Source of the DNA: Nipponacmea schrenckii
Taxonomy: Eukaryota > Mollusca > Gastropoda > Lottiidae
Assembly: GCA_030562195.1 (NCBI GenBank)
Contig: CM060200.1
Location: 16,616,001-16,680,000, forward strand
Length of the DNA: 64,000 nucleotides
Direction: 5' to 3'
The notes under the pieces were generated by a model. It was not told the origin of the DNA and ran no database searches. It saw only the letters and a list, made by a program, of their open reading frames with translations. A program made the position numbers and the translations under genes. Below, piece by piece: positions 33,515-45,066 of the stretch. Positions within the stretch are counted from its first letter, which is position 1. Every line of letters begins with the position of its first letter.

Positions 33515-33804
33515 AATACTAATTTAGAAACTGCCTTAGAAATGAACAAGCCACAAAATCTATTAATGTATGAGAAAATTCTCATACCTATTCATAATGA
33601 TAATCATTGGAGTTTACTAATTGTTTATGTATATAGTAAAACTATTAAATATTTTGATTCCATTTACAGTTTTGTACGTGGGCAAAATGTAATGTTGAAG
33701 GTAAAAGGTTTTCAAGAAGGTTTAGAAGATGACACAGTGTCTTCTTGGAAAAATATATCTATACAGCCCAATTCTCAGATTGTGGTGTATGTATTCTGAT
33801 TTAG
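33515..33804 (+). pseudogene. Ulp1/SENP-like cysteine protease exon, frameshifted
   Basis: Preceded by a good acceptor (TTTTTCTTTATTAG at 33514). The frame holds the catalytic His segment (IPIHNDNHWSLL) and the Asp segment (KYFDSIYSF). Near the end the frame shifts: the expected D-C-G box with the catalytic Cys is present at 33778-33786, but in the next frame (GATTGTGGT), ending at TAG 33804. Ulp1/SENP enzymes remove SUMO-type tags; related domains also travel in several transposon families. With no neighbouring exons seen, it is probably a remnant. Confidence 0.65.
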
Positions 33805-33829
33805 AATTAAAAAATAATCTCTGAAAGTA

Positions 33830-35893
33830 AGTGATCGATATATTATTAAGTACAGAAATACAATTAAAGATACATTAATGCATTATAATGCAAATTAACC
33901 AGTAAATTAAATGTTTTATAATGTCAGTCTTCATGACTTGACCATAAATACTCTAATGTCAATTCTTTTGAATTGACCCTGAAATCTAATGATGTCTGTG
34001 TCTTTAACACCTGACATCAAATCAATTCATATAAGAATTATAGAAATTTATTCCTAAATGATGAAAATGTTCAAAATATACATGGTTCAATTTCATTCTT
34101 TGATACAAATTCAAAATCAAAGTACAGAAGAAAAGATACTTTTAAATCTTTGATAAGCATTTATGTTATATGAGTTTGGTGCCTATTAGGAAACATTGGT
34201 TGTCAAATCATTGGTTTATAATCATAAAAATGTTTATATTATTTCAACTATACACAGCACTAAGTATAGGTTAATGGTCGAAAGTTTGTCAATAAGTCTA
34301 ATAATGACCGTTGACGAGGACCGAAGGTCCGAGTTATTCGGTCATTATTAGACGCATTGACAAACTCGAGATCCATTAACCAACTTAAAATACAGATTAA
34401 CAAAAAAACAGCTCACTATAAACTCACTAGAGTTTTATTTACAAACAAAACCTGAAATCAAAACGTTTAAGCCCTTTAGTACAAGAATCATCCATATTCA
34501 GACTATGTGTCAATAACAATGAACCAACCAATATGGCAGCACATGGTGTTTCGAAAAAAGTTTAATTGTTTTATTCTTTAATACTTATAGAAATCAAAAG
34601 TAAAGATGTTCTAATTAATGGGAAAACTTTGTCAGTTTGTTCCCGAATTAACTCATAATCGGCCTAATTACGTTGGAAATACCTAGCTAACATCTACCAG
34701 AACTATCCATAAAACACAGATGGACCTTCCTGTGTCCACATAACGTTAAATAAATTATGAATGCACGAAATAACAATGAAAAAAAGCCTAATTTATCAAT
34801 TGGTAAGCTTATTTGACAAGATTTGAAATACAACATAAATCGATGCTCACAGATGTCGCCCTAATGAATAATTAATTATCTTTTTCATTTGAAAGTAAGG
34901 ATTTGAAGATAAACTTTTAGTTTTAATTGGACGTAACATTGAACACTATACATTTTGAAGCCTGGATTAGTTCTCTGAATAAAGTATGAGTGAATTTAAT
35001 GTGAGTAGTTGTCAGACTAATCCCCATTCGTTATGGGCAAGTGGCTGATATTTAGAGTCCAATATTGACTTTAATATTGGACTCTTGGCCAATTGCCAGT
35101 ACCAATATGTTGACATAGGGTGACATCACATCTGTATTTTAATCAGAGTTAATATTCTTGTTCTCCATTTATAATTAAATTTGAAAATAGCAGATGCTAA
35201 TTACAATTCTTAGAGAAGCATAAAATGCTAAAATAGTTTTTAACTGAAATATTATCAACTTCAAAAAATAATGTCACGAATTTTTAACTTGAAACTTCAA
35301 ATGGGTATTGTACTTTTGTACAGTACATTTATATAAAATAAATCTCTTTTCAGGTTGTCACTGATTTCAATAAATGACATGGAAGGAACAAGGCATGTTT
35401 ACCAATAACATTGTTAATAAAATTATTACACATTCTTACATTTTGTTTGTATATATATATATACTAAAAATCATAGGAAAAATGATTTAACAATGCTGAT
35501 GTGTGGGCGTATGTTATCTTGCCTGGCAAGCTATATTTTTTTTTTTGCTTTTCTTGGATGAGTTTGCAGACAAACTGGTAAGAGGTACAGAAATTCTAAA
35601 GCTACAGTTGATCTTAGAATGATTTCTATTATCAAATAAAACAAAACCGGAAGTTCTATCTCTGACCGTAAGTGAAAACCGGAAATTGAGTTTTTTTTGC
35701 TTAAGCATGTTTATTTTCAGTTCGATTTCAACTTGATTTTCAAATTTGAAAACTTCAATGTATTTGTCAACTAACAATTATAATATAACAATTATAAGTT
35801 TTATGCAATTCGGTTAAATCTTTTACCCACTATTTGCAATTCAATATTCAAGGGTCATCGGCAAAACAAAAATTTCAGGCCGTGATTTCTCGT
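33830..35893 (+). other. AT-rich intron sequence, no gene seen
   Basis: About 2 kb without a supportable frame. It contains the palindrome at 34269-34381, a smaller one around 35060-35090 (GAGTCCAATATTG facing its inverse) and an isolated GGGCGTAT-family terminus at about 35503-35530. Confidence 0.6.
34269..34381. repeat. 113 bp near-perfect palindrome
   Basis: GGTTAATGG at the left meets CCATTAACC at the right. Inside, AGTTTGTCAAT and GTCTAATAATGACCG are mirrored, and the centre (GGACCGAAGGTCC) is itself palindromic. It may be a tiny hairpin MITE; no target duplication is clear. Confidence 0.7.
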
Positions 35894-35897
35894 TTAA

Positions 35898-36363
35898 AGG
35901 GATAATAGGCGTTAGAACGAACATAAAATTTTAAGTTCACTCAAATTTGGACAATAACAGTATATATCCATCAGTGGACTTACCTATACATCAAAATCCC
36001 TCTAAAATCCGATAAATCCCCAAAATAAAGTAGTTAATCAAAAAACGCTTGAGCCATCCATCAAGCGATTTTCAAATCGTGTAAATATAAAGGGAAGTAA
36101 CTCTAACATGTGAGTTTTCACGCGTCCTTGACCCCTACTGTTGAATTCCACAATGATGTTTTAGCGTTGATTTACCAGACGCTTTTATTCTCAAACTGAA
36201 TGGAATCGTCGCTGGCTCACTTTTTTTTAAAATTCCGAATATATTTCTATTGTGGCTTTTTAAAATTTGGTAAAGTGTGGGATGCATACTTATTTAACTA
36301 ACAGTCAATATGAAATACAAATATAAGCCGTAGGACGAGTGTATTCTAACGCCTATTATCCCT
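35898..36363. mobile_element. TTAA-flanked MITE (AGGGATAATAGG ends)
   Basis: 466 bp with ends AGGGATAATAGGCGTTAGAA and the inverse. TTAA at 35894-35897 and 36364-36367; the right TTAA is shared with the next MITE. No coding content. Confidence 0.8.
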
Positions 36364-36367
36364 TTAA

Positions 36368-36847
36368 AGGGGCCCAGGCTTTATTTGTTTCGGAAAATCA
36401 TCCGACAGCCTCAAACACATGAAATTTTTTGGTTAGCTAATCAGAAATAGTCTACAGAGCTTACCTTTGAAATTTGAGTCTTCAAATCCATGTGTATCCA
36501 TAATTATCCGTGTTAATCATAAATGACTTAAGAAATTACGAACGTCCCGCCATATTGGAAAACGGTTCGTCTTGACAATCAAAGAGTTATCCTTCCCGTC
36601 GTGCAATAGCGGTCATCTATATAAACAGACTACAACGCATTTTTCAATTGTAGACTTTGTCAACAGGACACACAATTTTCAGACTGACTGGAGACCAGCC
36701 GCGTACAGCACGAAAAAAAATGAAAATTTTTTGTTTGAGGCATATTTCAAGGTATTTTGCGATTTTCTCAGAGCTTGAATATTTCTGAGGACTGTTTAAA
36801 TGTAACAAAGGCCCAAAACGACCCCTAAAAATCAAGCCTGGGCCCCT
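36368..36847. mobile_element. TTAA-flanked MITE (AGGGGCCCAGGCTT ends)
   Basis: 480 bp with ends AGGGGCCCAGGCTT and AAGCCTGGGCCCCT. TTAA on the left (36364-36367, shared) and right (36848-36851). The internal short frames are not supported as genes. Confidence 0.8.
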
Positions 36848-36886
36848 TTAATATAAATGGTAAAATTTTGAAACTTTACCAGTTAA

Positions 36887-37850
36887 GGGGGTTGAGAACC
36901 CTAAACCTATGTACACAAAACAGACGATTTCAACCACTTCTTTTCCACCATCTGAAATATTTAAATATCAATGGAAAGAGGGGACTTTCAGCTATCCAAA
37001 AATATAAAATCTATTTCTTTATGACATCTCAACTTTGAGAAATAGGGTATGAAAGATGAACGAAAAAAACGTCAATTATTCCCTTAAAATTAGCATATCT
37101 ACTAGGCTATTAATTTTAATATAGAAGTTTGAAATTTTGCACAACACAAGTCCTCATGTATCTCTACAACATTACGTTGGCTTTTTGGAAAATTTTGTTT
37201 TGTTTTGAAGATATTGATAGAAATCATAATTTTGCGTGTGCATTTACGAAAAATCGGATAAATTGTAAGCGAGATATGCTTTTAGAAAAATGGCAGTTTT
37301 TTTCAAAATTTTGCAAACACATGTCAACCTTACGTAATTAACTATCATGTTGTTAAAAGATTGTCTTTCATGCTGTAGAAATCTTTAAGCACCTTTTATG
37401 CATCGATATGCACCAATAACCACATAATTGGAGTGCTGAAACAATGGATTAGCACATGTCAAAACACCCCTACCCACAAATCATAAAACTTCTCTGTTTA
37501 TATGTGACGTAAAGATTTATGGGAAATCACGTGACTTCTGGATTCCCCCAATACAAATCTGATCGACAAACGCAATGTCATTGGACGAACGTAGGAAAGG
37601 TTTATTTAGCTGATGACGTAGTACTCAAAAATATCAACTGACAACGTAATTTGTACGTCTACATAGAGGATTACCCCATTGTGTTCTGTAAATAGATTAT
37701 CTTTACGGACCGATATCTCACAAACTACTGAAGCGATTGAGCTAAAAATTTTACTAGATGAGTTTTTTTTTAATACCAAATAGAATGGATATCAACTTAA
37801 TACGTTTCTTGATTGAAATACACCTCGAACGATAAGGTTGTCAACCCACC
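36887..37850. mobile_element. TTAA-flanked MITE, copy 2 of the 17386 family
   Basis: Ends GGGGGTTGAGAACC and GGTTGTCAACCCACC, with TTAA at 36883-36886 and 37851-37854. It follows the 17386-18456 copy closely but lacks about 60-80 bp near 37250 and some sequence near 37550. Single-base differences show the two copies are old. Confidence 0.8.
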
Positions 37851-37896
37851 TTAATAGGTGATATTTCGTATTATCTTTCGAAATATTTAAATTTCG

Positions 37897-38679
37897 ATTT
37901 TTTCAAAGTCTAAAATTGGCAGAACGAAAAATCGGTTACGCGAACTTCTACTGTATAACGATAAAACCGTCTCAAATCAGTTTTCAATCGGTAAAACTCA
38001 CCGAGAAGGTGACAGTGTGTTAAACCATTTCATTTTCAATACGCTCCTAATAAAAACTCCACATTGTTTTATGGCAGCATTAAATTATCTAACAGTAACA
38101 CGGGATCATCACGTGAACCAATCTTAGAAAGAAAAATTTATTATCCTCATTCCCGGCCAATGTTAGGCCATGCATATAATTAATATTTGTTTCTTTGTTA
38201 TTGTAGTGGGGCCTATGTAATGTAACGTCCATCTCTAATTTATCGTTTTATATAGATTAAATTGATTTTATTGTTTAAATGACGTTTTGGTTTTACTCTC
38301 ACTTATTAAATTCAACAAACAATACTAAAGAAATGTTACATATCAGCCAGTTGTGATTTTCCTGCGTAACTAAACATTTATTAACTATTAGCCTATACTC
38401 GATCTTGTACTGTTGTTGCCAGGGAATCGGCCAGTTCAGTCACCTGTTAGAAAATGGCAATATACAAAAGGTGTCTGTTAAGGAAGTTCTTGTTAACTAA
38501 CGAACGAAACACCAAGGTATTTGAAGTTAACACCATTATTCACAACTAAACGACGTAACCGATTCACGTAACCGATCGGTTTCGCGAACGCTTGAGTCGG
38601 AACCGAACTATCGGTTACGTGATGAAAATTACCGTCAAAGATTTTTCGTTTACGCTGGGGAAGCAAATTTCGAGGCCTG
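37897..38679 (+). mobile_element. Left-truncated copy of the nested hAT-like element
   Basis: Follows 2620-3697 (GGCAGAACGAAAAATCGGTTACG ... GCAAATTTCGAGGCCTG) but lacks the left terminus and most of the zinc-finger frame (a deletion around 38460-38530). It begins only about 45 bases after the MITE at 36887-37850. Confidence 0.7.
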
Positions 38680-38816
38680 TATTCAATATATTGTCTAGAT
38701 GTAGGTCATTGCAAATTTAGCCTTCTTAATATTTTAAGGCTGTCGAAATACGTTCATAATTGTAAGCAATTCTAGTTAATCATGTTTGTGTTATACCTTT
38801 TCTTTAAATTTTATAG

Positions 38817-38929
38817 ATGAATGACTTTACCAACAACCAAAAAGATATATTAGCTTTGTTGGAAGATCTGATGTGTTCAAATAAACCTGTATCAGATACT
38901 TTTGATATTTCTCAAGTATTTGATATCAT
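38817..38929 (+). CDS. BABAM1: BABAM1/MERIT40 exon
   Basis: 113 bp between acceptor TTTAAATTTTATAG and donor GTAAGT. Phase 0 in, phase 2 out. It encodes MNDFTNNQKDILALLEDL and then the segment ending DISQVFDI, which fits the helix and strand after the DDTAW box of BABAM1 (vertebrate pattern: tryptophan, loop, helix with LxDLE, then a T-F-x-L/I helix). It follows the 11734 exon in phase although 27 kb of mobile DNA lies between them. Confidence 0.85.
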
Positions 38930-39477
38930 GTAAGTGTATTTTAGTACATTTTTGTACAACATGTTTTTATATTCAGTTTGTCTCTTGATCTTCATGCAGT
39001 TACCTCAATTTTAGCCTTGATCTCTTGAACGGCGACTAGTGCTGGCATGATATATATCACTTGATCGATGTATCGCGATACCACATGCCACGAACCGTTA
39101 CTTGACGATACGTGACACTTCAGAACAAAATGGGTAATATTTTATTTACTTGTCGGTGAATGCAAGCTTATCCCATCAGAAATTCCTTTCTCAGACTTCC
39201 CTTTACTTCACATAACTCATTTGACAGACAGGCTGAAATATTTTTTATTTAGGCCATACAAAGTAAAAAGTCTGTTTTACAGCCCTTTTTTTTTTAAATG
39301 TGGGTGAATTTATTATTTATTATTTATAAGCTCTTTTTAAAATTTTGCACCAGAAAAAATCGGAGCGAGCAAGGTATTTATTATTTATTTCAACAAATAA
39401 TAGATTTAAATCATCATTCAGATGCAACTATCAGATGTTTTTGGGGGTTGAATGGTAGAAGTTGACAGAAGAAAAGA
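38930..39477 (+). other. Intron sequence, no gene seen
   Basis: About 550 bases, AT-rich, with no supportable frame, repeat terminus or RNA gene. Confidence 0.5.
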
Positions 39478-40310
39478 AATTTTTATACGCCCATATTATA
39501 ATGTGGTCGTTTATTGTCGTCTTCGTCCGTCCGTCCACAATTGCTTCTGAACGCAATAGAGACTACTGTTTTAGTCGGATTTTAATGAAACTCGCTGTGA
39601 TCATTTATATTGATGAGATCTCTGACAAGTTCGAAATTGGTAATTTTCGATGACCCGTTTTTGAGTCATTGCACTTGACTTAGTAAAATCGCTTCGAAAT
39701 TGGCTTGTGAACGCGATAGAGACTACAGTTTTCATCGGATTTGAATGAAATTTGCTGTAATCATTTATATTAATGTTATCTAAGACAAGTTAGAAATTGG
39801 CGATTTTTCCATGAATGTTTTTTGAGTTATTGCACTTGACTTAGTCCAAACGTGTCAAAATTGACTTGTGAACGCAATAGAGACTACAGTTTTCAATGGA
39901 TTTGAATGAAACTTGCTGTGATCATGAATATTGAAGAGATCTCAGACAAGTTTAAATTTTTGATCGAACTGTTTTTGAGTTATTGCCCTTGACTTAGTTA
40001 AAATGCATTAAAATTGGCTTGTGAACGCTATAGAGACTACAGTTTTCATCGGAAGTGAATGAAACTCACTGTGATCATTTATATTGAAGAGATCTTGGAC
40101 AAATTTGAAATAGGCGAAATAGACTTGTAAACATGATAGAGACAACAGTTTTCATCTGATTTTAATGAAATTTGGTGTGATCATTGAAGTTGATGAGATC
40201 TTGGTCAAGTTTGGAATTGATGATTTTTCTATAAATTGGTTTCGAGTTATTGCGCTTGACTTAGTCAAAACGCGGCAAAATTGTGATTGCAATAAACAAT
40301 ACAGTTTTCA
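39478..40310 (+). repeat. Tandem ~135 bp units of the GGGCGTAT family
   Basis: Opens with TTTTTATACGCCCATATTAT and the GTCGTCTTCGTCCGTCCGTC box. About six units follow with AATAGAGACTACAGTTTTCAT, TTGATGAGATCT and GAGTTATTGCACTTGACTTA. Confidence 0.75.
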
Positions 40311-41350
40311 TATCTATTTCATAGTGTGGGATATTTTATATAAAATAAAGGATAATCTATAGATATATTTCATAGTGGGGGATATTATTTATAAAATTAA
40401 GGGTATTCTATAGATGTTTGATATATAAAATAAAGGGAAACTATAGATGTATTAAATAGTTGGAGAAATTTTTTTTATAAATAAAAGGTTATCTAATTAT
40501 TCTGTTTGATAGTGGGGGGGGGGGGGGGTAATTATTCATAAAATAAAGAGTCAACTATAATAATGTTTAACAGTGGGGGAACATAATTATAAAATAAAGG
40601 GCAATCTTATTATTCTGTTTGATAGTAGAATTAATTATAAAATGAAGGGTATTCTATAGATATATTTCATAGTGGGGGATATTATTTATAATGAAGGGTA
40701 ATCTATAGATATATTTCATAGTGGGGGATATTATTTATAAAATAAAGGGTAATCTATAGATATATTTCATAGTGGGGGATATTATTTATAAAATAAAGGG
40801 TATTCTATTGATATATTTCATAGTGTGGGATATTATTTATAAATTAAAGGGTATTCTATAGATATATTTCATAGTGGGGGATATTATTTATAAAATAAAG
40901 GATAATCTATAGATATATTTCATAGTCGGGGATATTATTTATAAAATAAAGGGTATTCTATAGATATATTTCATAGTGGGGGATATTATTTATAAAATGA
41001 AGGGTAATCTATAAATCTATTTCATAGTGGGGGATATTATTTATAAAATAAAGGGTAATCTATAGATATATTTCATAGTGGGGGATATTATTTATAAAAT
41101 AAAGGGTATTCTATAGATATATTTCATAGTGGGGGATATTATTTATAAAATAAAGGATAATCTATAGATATATTTCATAGTGGGGGATATTATTTATAAA
41201 ATAAAGGGTATTCTATAGATATATTTCATAGTGGGGGATATTATTTATAAAATAAAGGGTAATCTATGTCATAGTGTGGGATATATTTTATAAAATAAAG
41301 GATATTGTATAGATATATTTCATAGTGGAGGATATAATTTATAAAATGAC
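40310..41350 (+). repeat. 51 bp minisatellite (about 20 copies)
   Basis: Unit reads roughly TCTATAGATATATTTCATAG then TGGGGGATATTATTTATAAA then ATAAAGGGTAA. Copies are nearly identical at 40650-41280 and more diverged at the edges; a G-run lies near 40516. It interrupts the surrounding repeat array. Confidence 0.85.
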
Positions 41351-41631
41351 GGGTAAACCCTGGCATACACCGACCTTACAACTAAAAGAAACCAGTCATA
41401 AGTGAGTTACTAGAGACTGAGAGCGTCTAGGGGTAACTGATCGCTTACGAGTTTAGTCGATGTGCGACCCGTTATCACTGGCCGAACACAAATAATCGCT
41501 CAGTTGCTGTCAGTTGCACATGTTCTACTTTCTTGTGACTAGTTACACCCAGTTGCTCTTGTCTTCTTCGATGTGCGCGTCCTTGCAACTGGCAGTAAGC
41601 ATTTTGTCATTTCGTTTTGGTCACGAGACCC

Positions 41632-41779
41632 AATTTGTACATCGAAACACAACAAAATGTCTTGATTGAAATGTGGCGGGCGAGACCATGTCTGTTTGAT
41701 ACAAACAGCAAATCTTATTCCAAAAGAGAAATGAGAAGGGTGGCATTGGATGAATTGTCATTTCGGCTTGAAGGAACAG
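41632..41779 (+). pseudogene. MADF-domain exon fragment
   Basis: The frame reads IEMWRARPCLFDTNSKSYSK, then an R-rich helix with LDELSFRLEGT, ending at a GTAGTC donor-like site. This is the first half of a MADF (Myb/SANT-like) domain, common in PIF/Harbinger accessory proteins and in host transcription factors. No partner exon with the second half is seen, so it is probably a transposon remnant. The flanking 41345-41815 has no other recognisable gene. Confidence 0.5.
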
Positions 41780-41814
41780 GTAGTCGTTAAATTAGGCTTT
41801 ACTTATAGTAAAGA

Positions 41815-44260
41815 TAGCTTGCCAGGCAAGGTAACATACGCCAACTTCAGCAAACGGAATTTTTTTCATTTAATCAAGGGCAATAACTCATAAACCGACA
41901 TCTGGAATCGCACCATTTTTTAACTTGTCTGAGATGTTATTAAGATGAATAGACATACCAAGTTTCATTCAAATCGGATAAAAACTACAGCTTCTATTGC
42001 GTACAAAAGTAATTTTTAACATTTTCTCATTTAATCAAGAGCAATAACTCATAAACAGACATCTGGCGAGATATTATCAAAATGGATACATATACCAAGT
42101 TTCATTCAAATCCGATAAAAACTACAGCTTCTATTGCGTAAGAAAATTTTAACATTTATTCATTTAATCAAGGGCCATAACTCATAAACAGACATCTGGC
42201 GAGATATTATCAAGATGAACACACATACCAAGTTTCATTCATATCGGATGAAAACTATAGCTTCTATTGCATACACAAGTACATTTTAACGTTTTTTCAT
42301 TTAATCAAGGGCCATAACTCATAAACCAACATCTAGAATCGTGTCATTTTCGAACTTGTCTGAGATATTATCAAGATAAATACACATTCCAAGTTTCATT
42401 AAAATCGGATGCAAACTATAGCTTCTATTGTGTACACAAGTTTTAACGTTTTTTTCATTTAATCAAGGGCAATTACTCATAAACCGACATCTGGAATCCT
42501 GCCATTTTCGAACATGTCCGAGATATTATCAATATGATACACATACAAAGTTTCATTCAAATCGGATGAAAACTACAGCTTCTATTGCTTACACAAGTAA
42601 ATTTTAACATTTTTATACGCCCACATTATAATGTGGTCGTATATTGTCGTCACCCCTGTCCGTCCGTCCGTCCGTCCGTCCGTCCACAATTGCTTGTGAA
42701 CGCAATAGAGGCTACAGTTTTTGTCAGATTTGAATGAAACTTGCTGTGATCATTTATATTGATGAGATCTCGGACAAGTTCGAAATTGGCAATTTTTCGA
42801 TGAACGGATTTTGAGTTATTGTACTTGACTTAGTAAAAAAGCGTCAAAATTGGCTTGTGAATGCGATAGAGACTACAGTTTTCATCGAATTTAAATGAAA
42901 CTTTCTGTGATCAACAATATTGATAAGATCTTGGACAAGTTCGGAATTGGTGATTTTTCGATGAACGGTTTTTGAGTTATTGCACTTGACTTAGCCAAAA
43001 CGCGTCAAAATTGGCTTGTGAACGCGATAGACACTACAGTTTTCATCAAATTTGAATGAAACTTGCTGTGATCATTTATATGGATGAGATATTGGACAAG
43101 TTCGAAATTGGTGATTTTTCAATGAATGGTTTTTGAGTTATTGCACTTGACTTAGTCAAAACACCTCAAATTTTGCTTGTGAATCACAATTTCCATTGGA
43201 TTTGAATGAAATTTGGTGTTATCATTTATATTGATGAAATCTTGGACAAGTTTGATCATGACGATTTTTGGGTGAACGTCTTTTGAGTTATTGGCCTTGA
43301 CTAAGTCAAATTGCGTCGAAATAGACTTGTGAACACAATAGAGACAACAGATTGGAATGAAATTTGGTGTGATCATTGAAGTTGATGTCATCTTGGTCAA
43401 GTTCGAAATTGACATTTCGATATACTGTTTTTGAGTTTTTGCACTTGACTTACGATAGACAATACAGTTTTCATCTGATTTTAATGAAATTTGGTGTGAA
43501 CATTTATATTGACAAGAACTTGGATTAGACCTTAATAATCTTAGAGACTTTGCCTGTGTTAAAACAGAAAATATATTTTAAAGTGGGCGTATCTTGCTAG
43601 GCAACCACTTGTTTCATTTAATCAAGGGCCATTACTCATAAACTGACATCTGGAATCGTACCATTTTTGAACTTGTCCGAGATATTATGAAGATGGTTAC
43701 ACATACCAAGTTTCATTCAAATCGGATGAAAACTACAGCTTCTAATGCGTACACCAGTACATTTTAACGTTTTTACATCTAATCAAGGGCCATAACTCAT
43801 AAACCGACATCTGGAATAATGCCATTTTCGAACTTGTCCGAGATATTATCAAGATGAATACACATACCAAGTTGCATTCAAATCAGATAAAAACTACAGC
43901 TTCTATTGCGTACACAAATAAATTTTAACGTTTTTTCATTTAATCAAGTGCCATAACTCATAAACCAACATCTGGAATCGTGCCATTTTCGAACTTGATA
44001 ATATCTCGTCAGATGTTGGTTTATGAGTAATGGCCCTTGATTAAATGAAAAAAACGTTAAAATGTACTTGTGTATGCTATAGAAGCTACAGTTTTCATTC
44101 GATATGAATGAAAGTTGGTATGTGTATTCATCTTGATAATATCTTGCCAGATGTCAGTTTATGAGTTCTGGCCCTTGATTAAATGAATAAACGTTAAAAT
44201 TTACTTGTGTATGCAATAGAAGCTGTAGTTTTTATCCGATTTGAATGATAATGCTATCCA
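41815..44260 (+). repeat. Dispersed repeat arrays in both orientations
   Basis: Starts with terminus AGCTTGCCAGGCAAGGTAAC and units containing TTTAATCAAGGGCAATAACT and AAATCGGATAAAAACTACAG up to 42600. There a second copy begins, TTTTATACGCCCACATTATA, with the CCGTCC microsatellite at 42660-42690 and ~140 bp units in the other sense to about 43600. More units follow, inverting near 44000. No gene. Confidence 0.7.
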
Positions 44261-44481
44261 CCTGATGGGAATCCAGTGTGCCGATTTCACCCTAACCTAT
44301 CCCGTTTCCAAGAAATTCTCATGGTTATTAAGAATAGCAAAAATACCCGAACGGAAGAGAAATGCAAGTCTCTCTAAATATGATAATCACATGACCCCTT
44401 TCCATTTAATATAACACATATTTATTTGTTTATGCTTATGGTTCGTGTATGCTTACATTCATTATTTAGATATGTTTGTGG

Positions 44482-44769
44482 AATCACTCAGAATTAATTA
44501 AAAATTGCGATATTCTCTATTCAGATACCTCGTTATTCTTATGTTCTACGGCTATTAGCTACTTAAATATACCAAAATCTAAAACATGGAAGTCTAAAAT
44601 AGCCAATCAGCTATTCTAACTAGGCTAATCAGCTATTCTGCTAAAATAGCCAACCAGCTATTCTAATGTAGCTATTCTGCTATTGTGCTAAAATAGCGGC
44701 TATTAGCTACTTAAATATACCAAATCTAAAATGTGAAAGTCTATGATAGCAGATCAGCTATTCTAACTA
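44482..44769 (+). repeat. Left 288 bp target-site duplication of the LINE
   Basis: By eye the block is identical to 53187-53474, starting AATCACTCAGAATTAATTAA and ending CAGCTATTCTAACTA. It belongs to a local array of AGCTATTCTGCTAAAATAGC palindromic units that continues only after the right copy (53475-53830), which shows the pre-insertion order. Confidence 0.85.
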
Positions 44770-45066
44770 ATAAGTACTCTAAATTGAAGGCTCAAGATGG
44801 CGGCATAGAGAAGTCATACATAACGTGGAGCTAGTTTTTTGTGAAATTTACAGTTATCGACATAGATCTTTATGCTTGTGTATATACAAAGGATTGTATA
44901 AGGACTTCAAAATCTGATTCAATCAATTGCAGAGAGAAATCAAGTGCTATTCTGTGATATTTTGGACATTTTCGTCTCTATCATTGAGTATAGTGAGTAA
45001 TCGTCATCAACCAAAACAGTAAGTGTTCACTATCTAATACACTCAACTACACACTCAAACAAAATC

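Noticed and set aside
39478..44260. Regular spacing of repeats considered as a CRISPR-like array
   Set aside because: Units are 51 or ~135 bp, diverged and contiguous with no unique spacers; the genome is eukaryotic.
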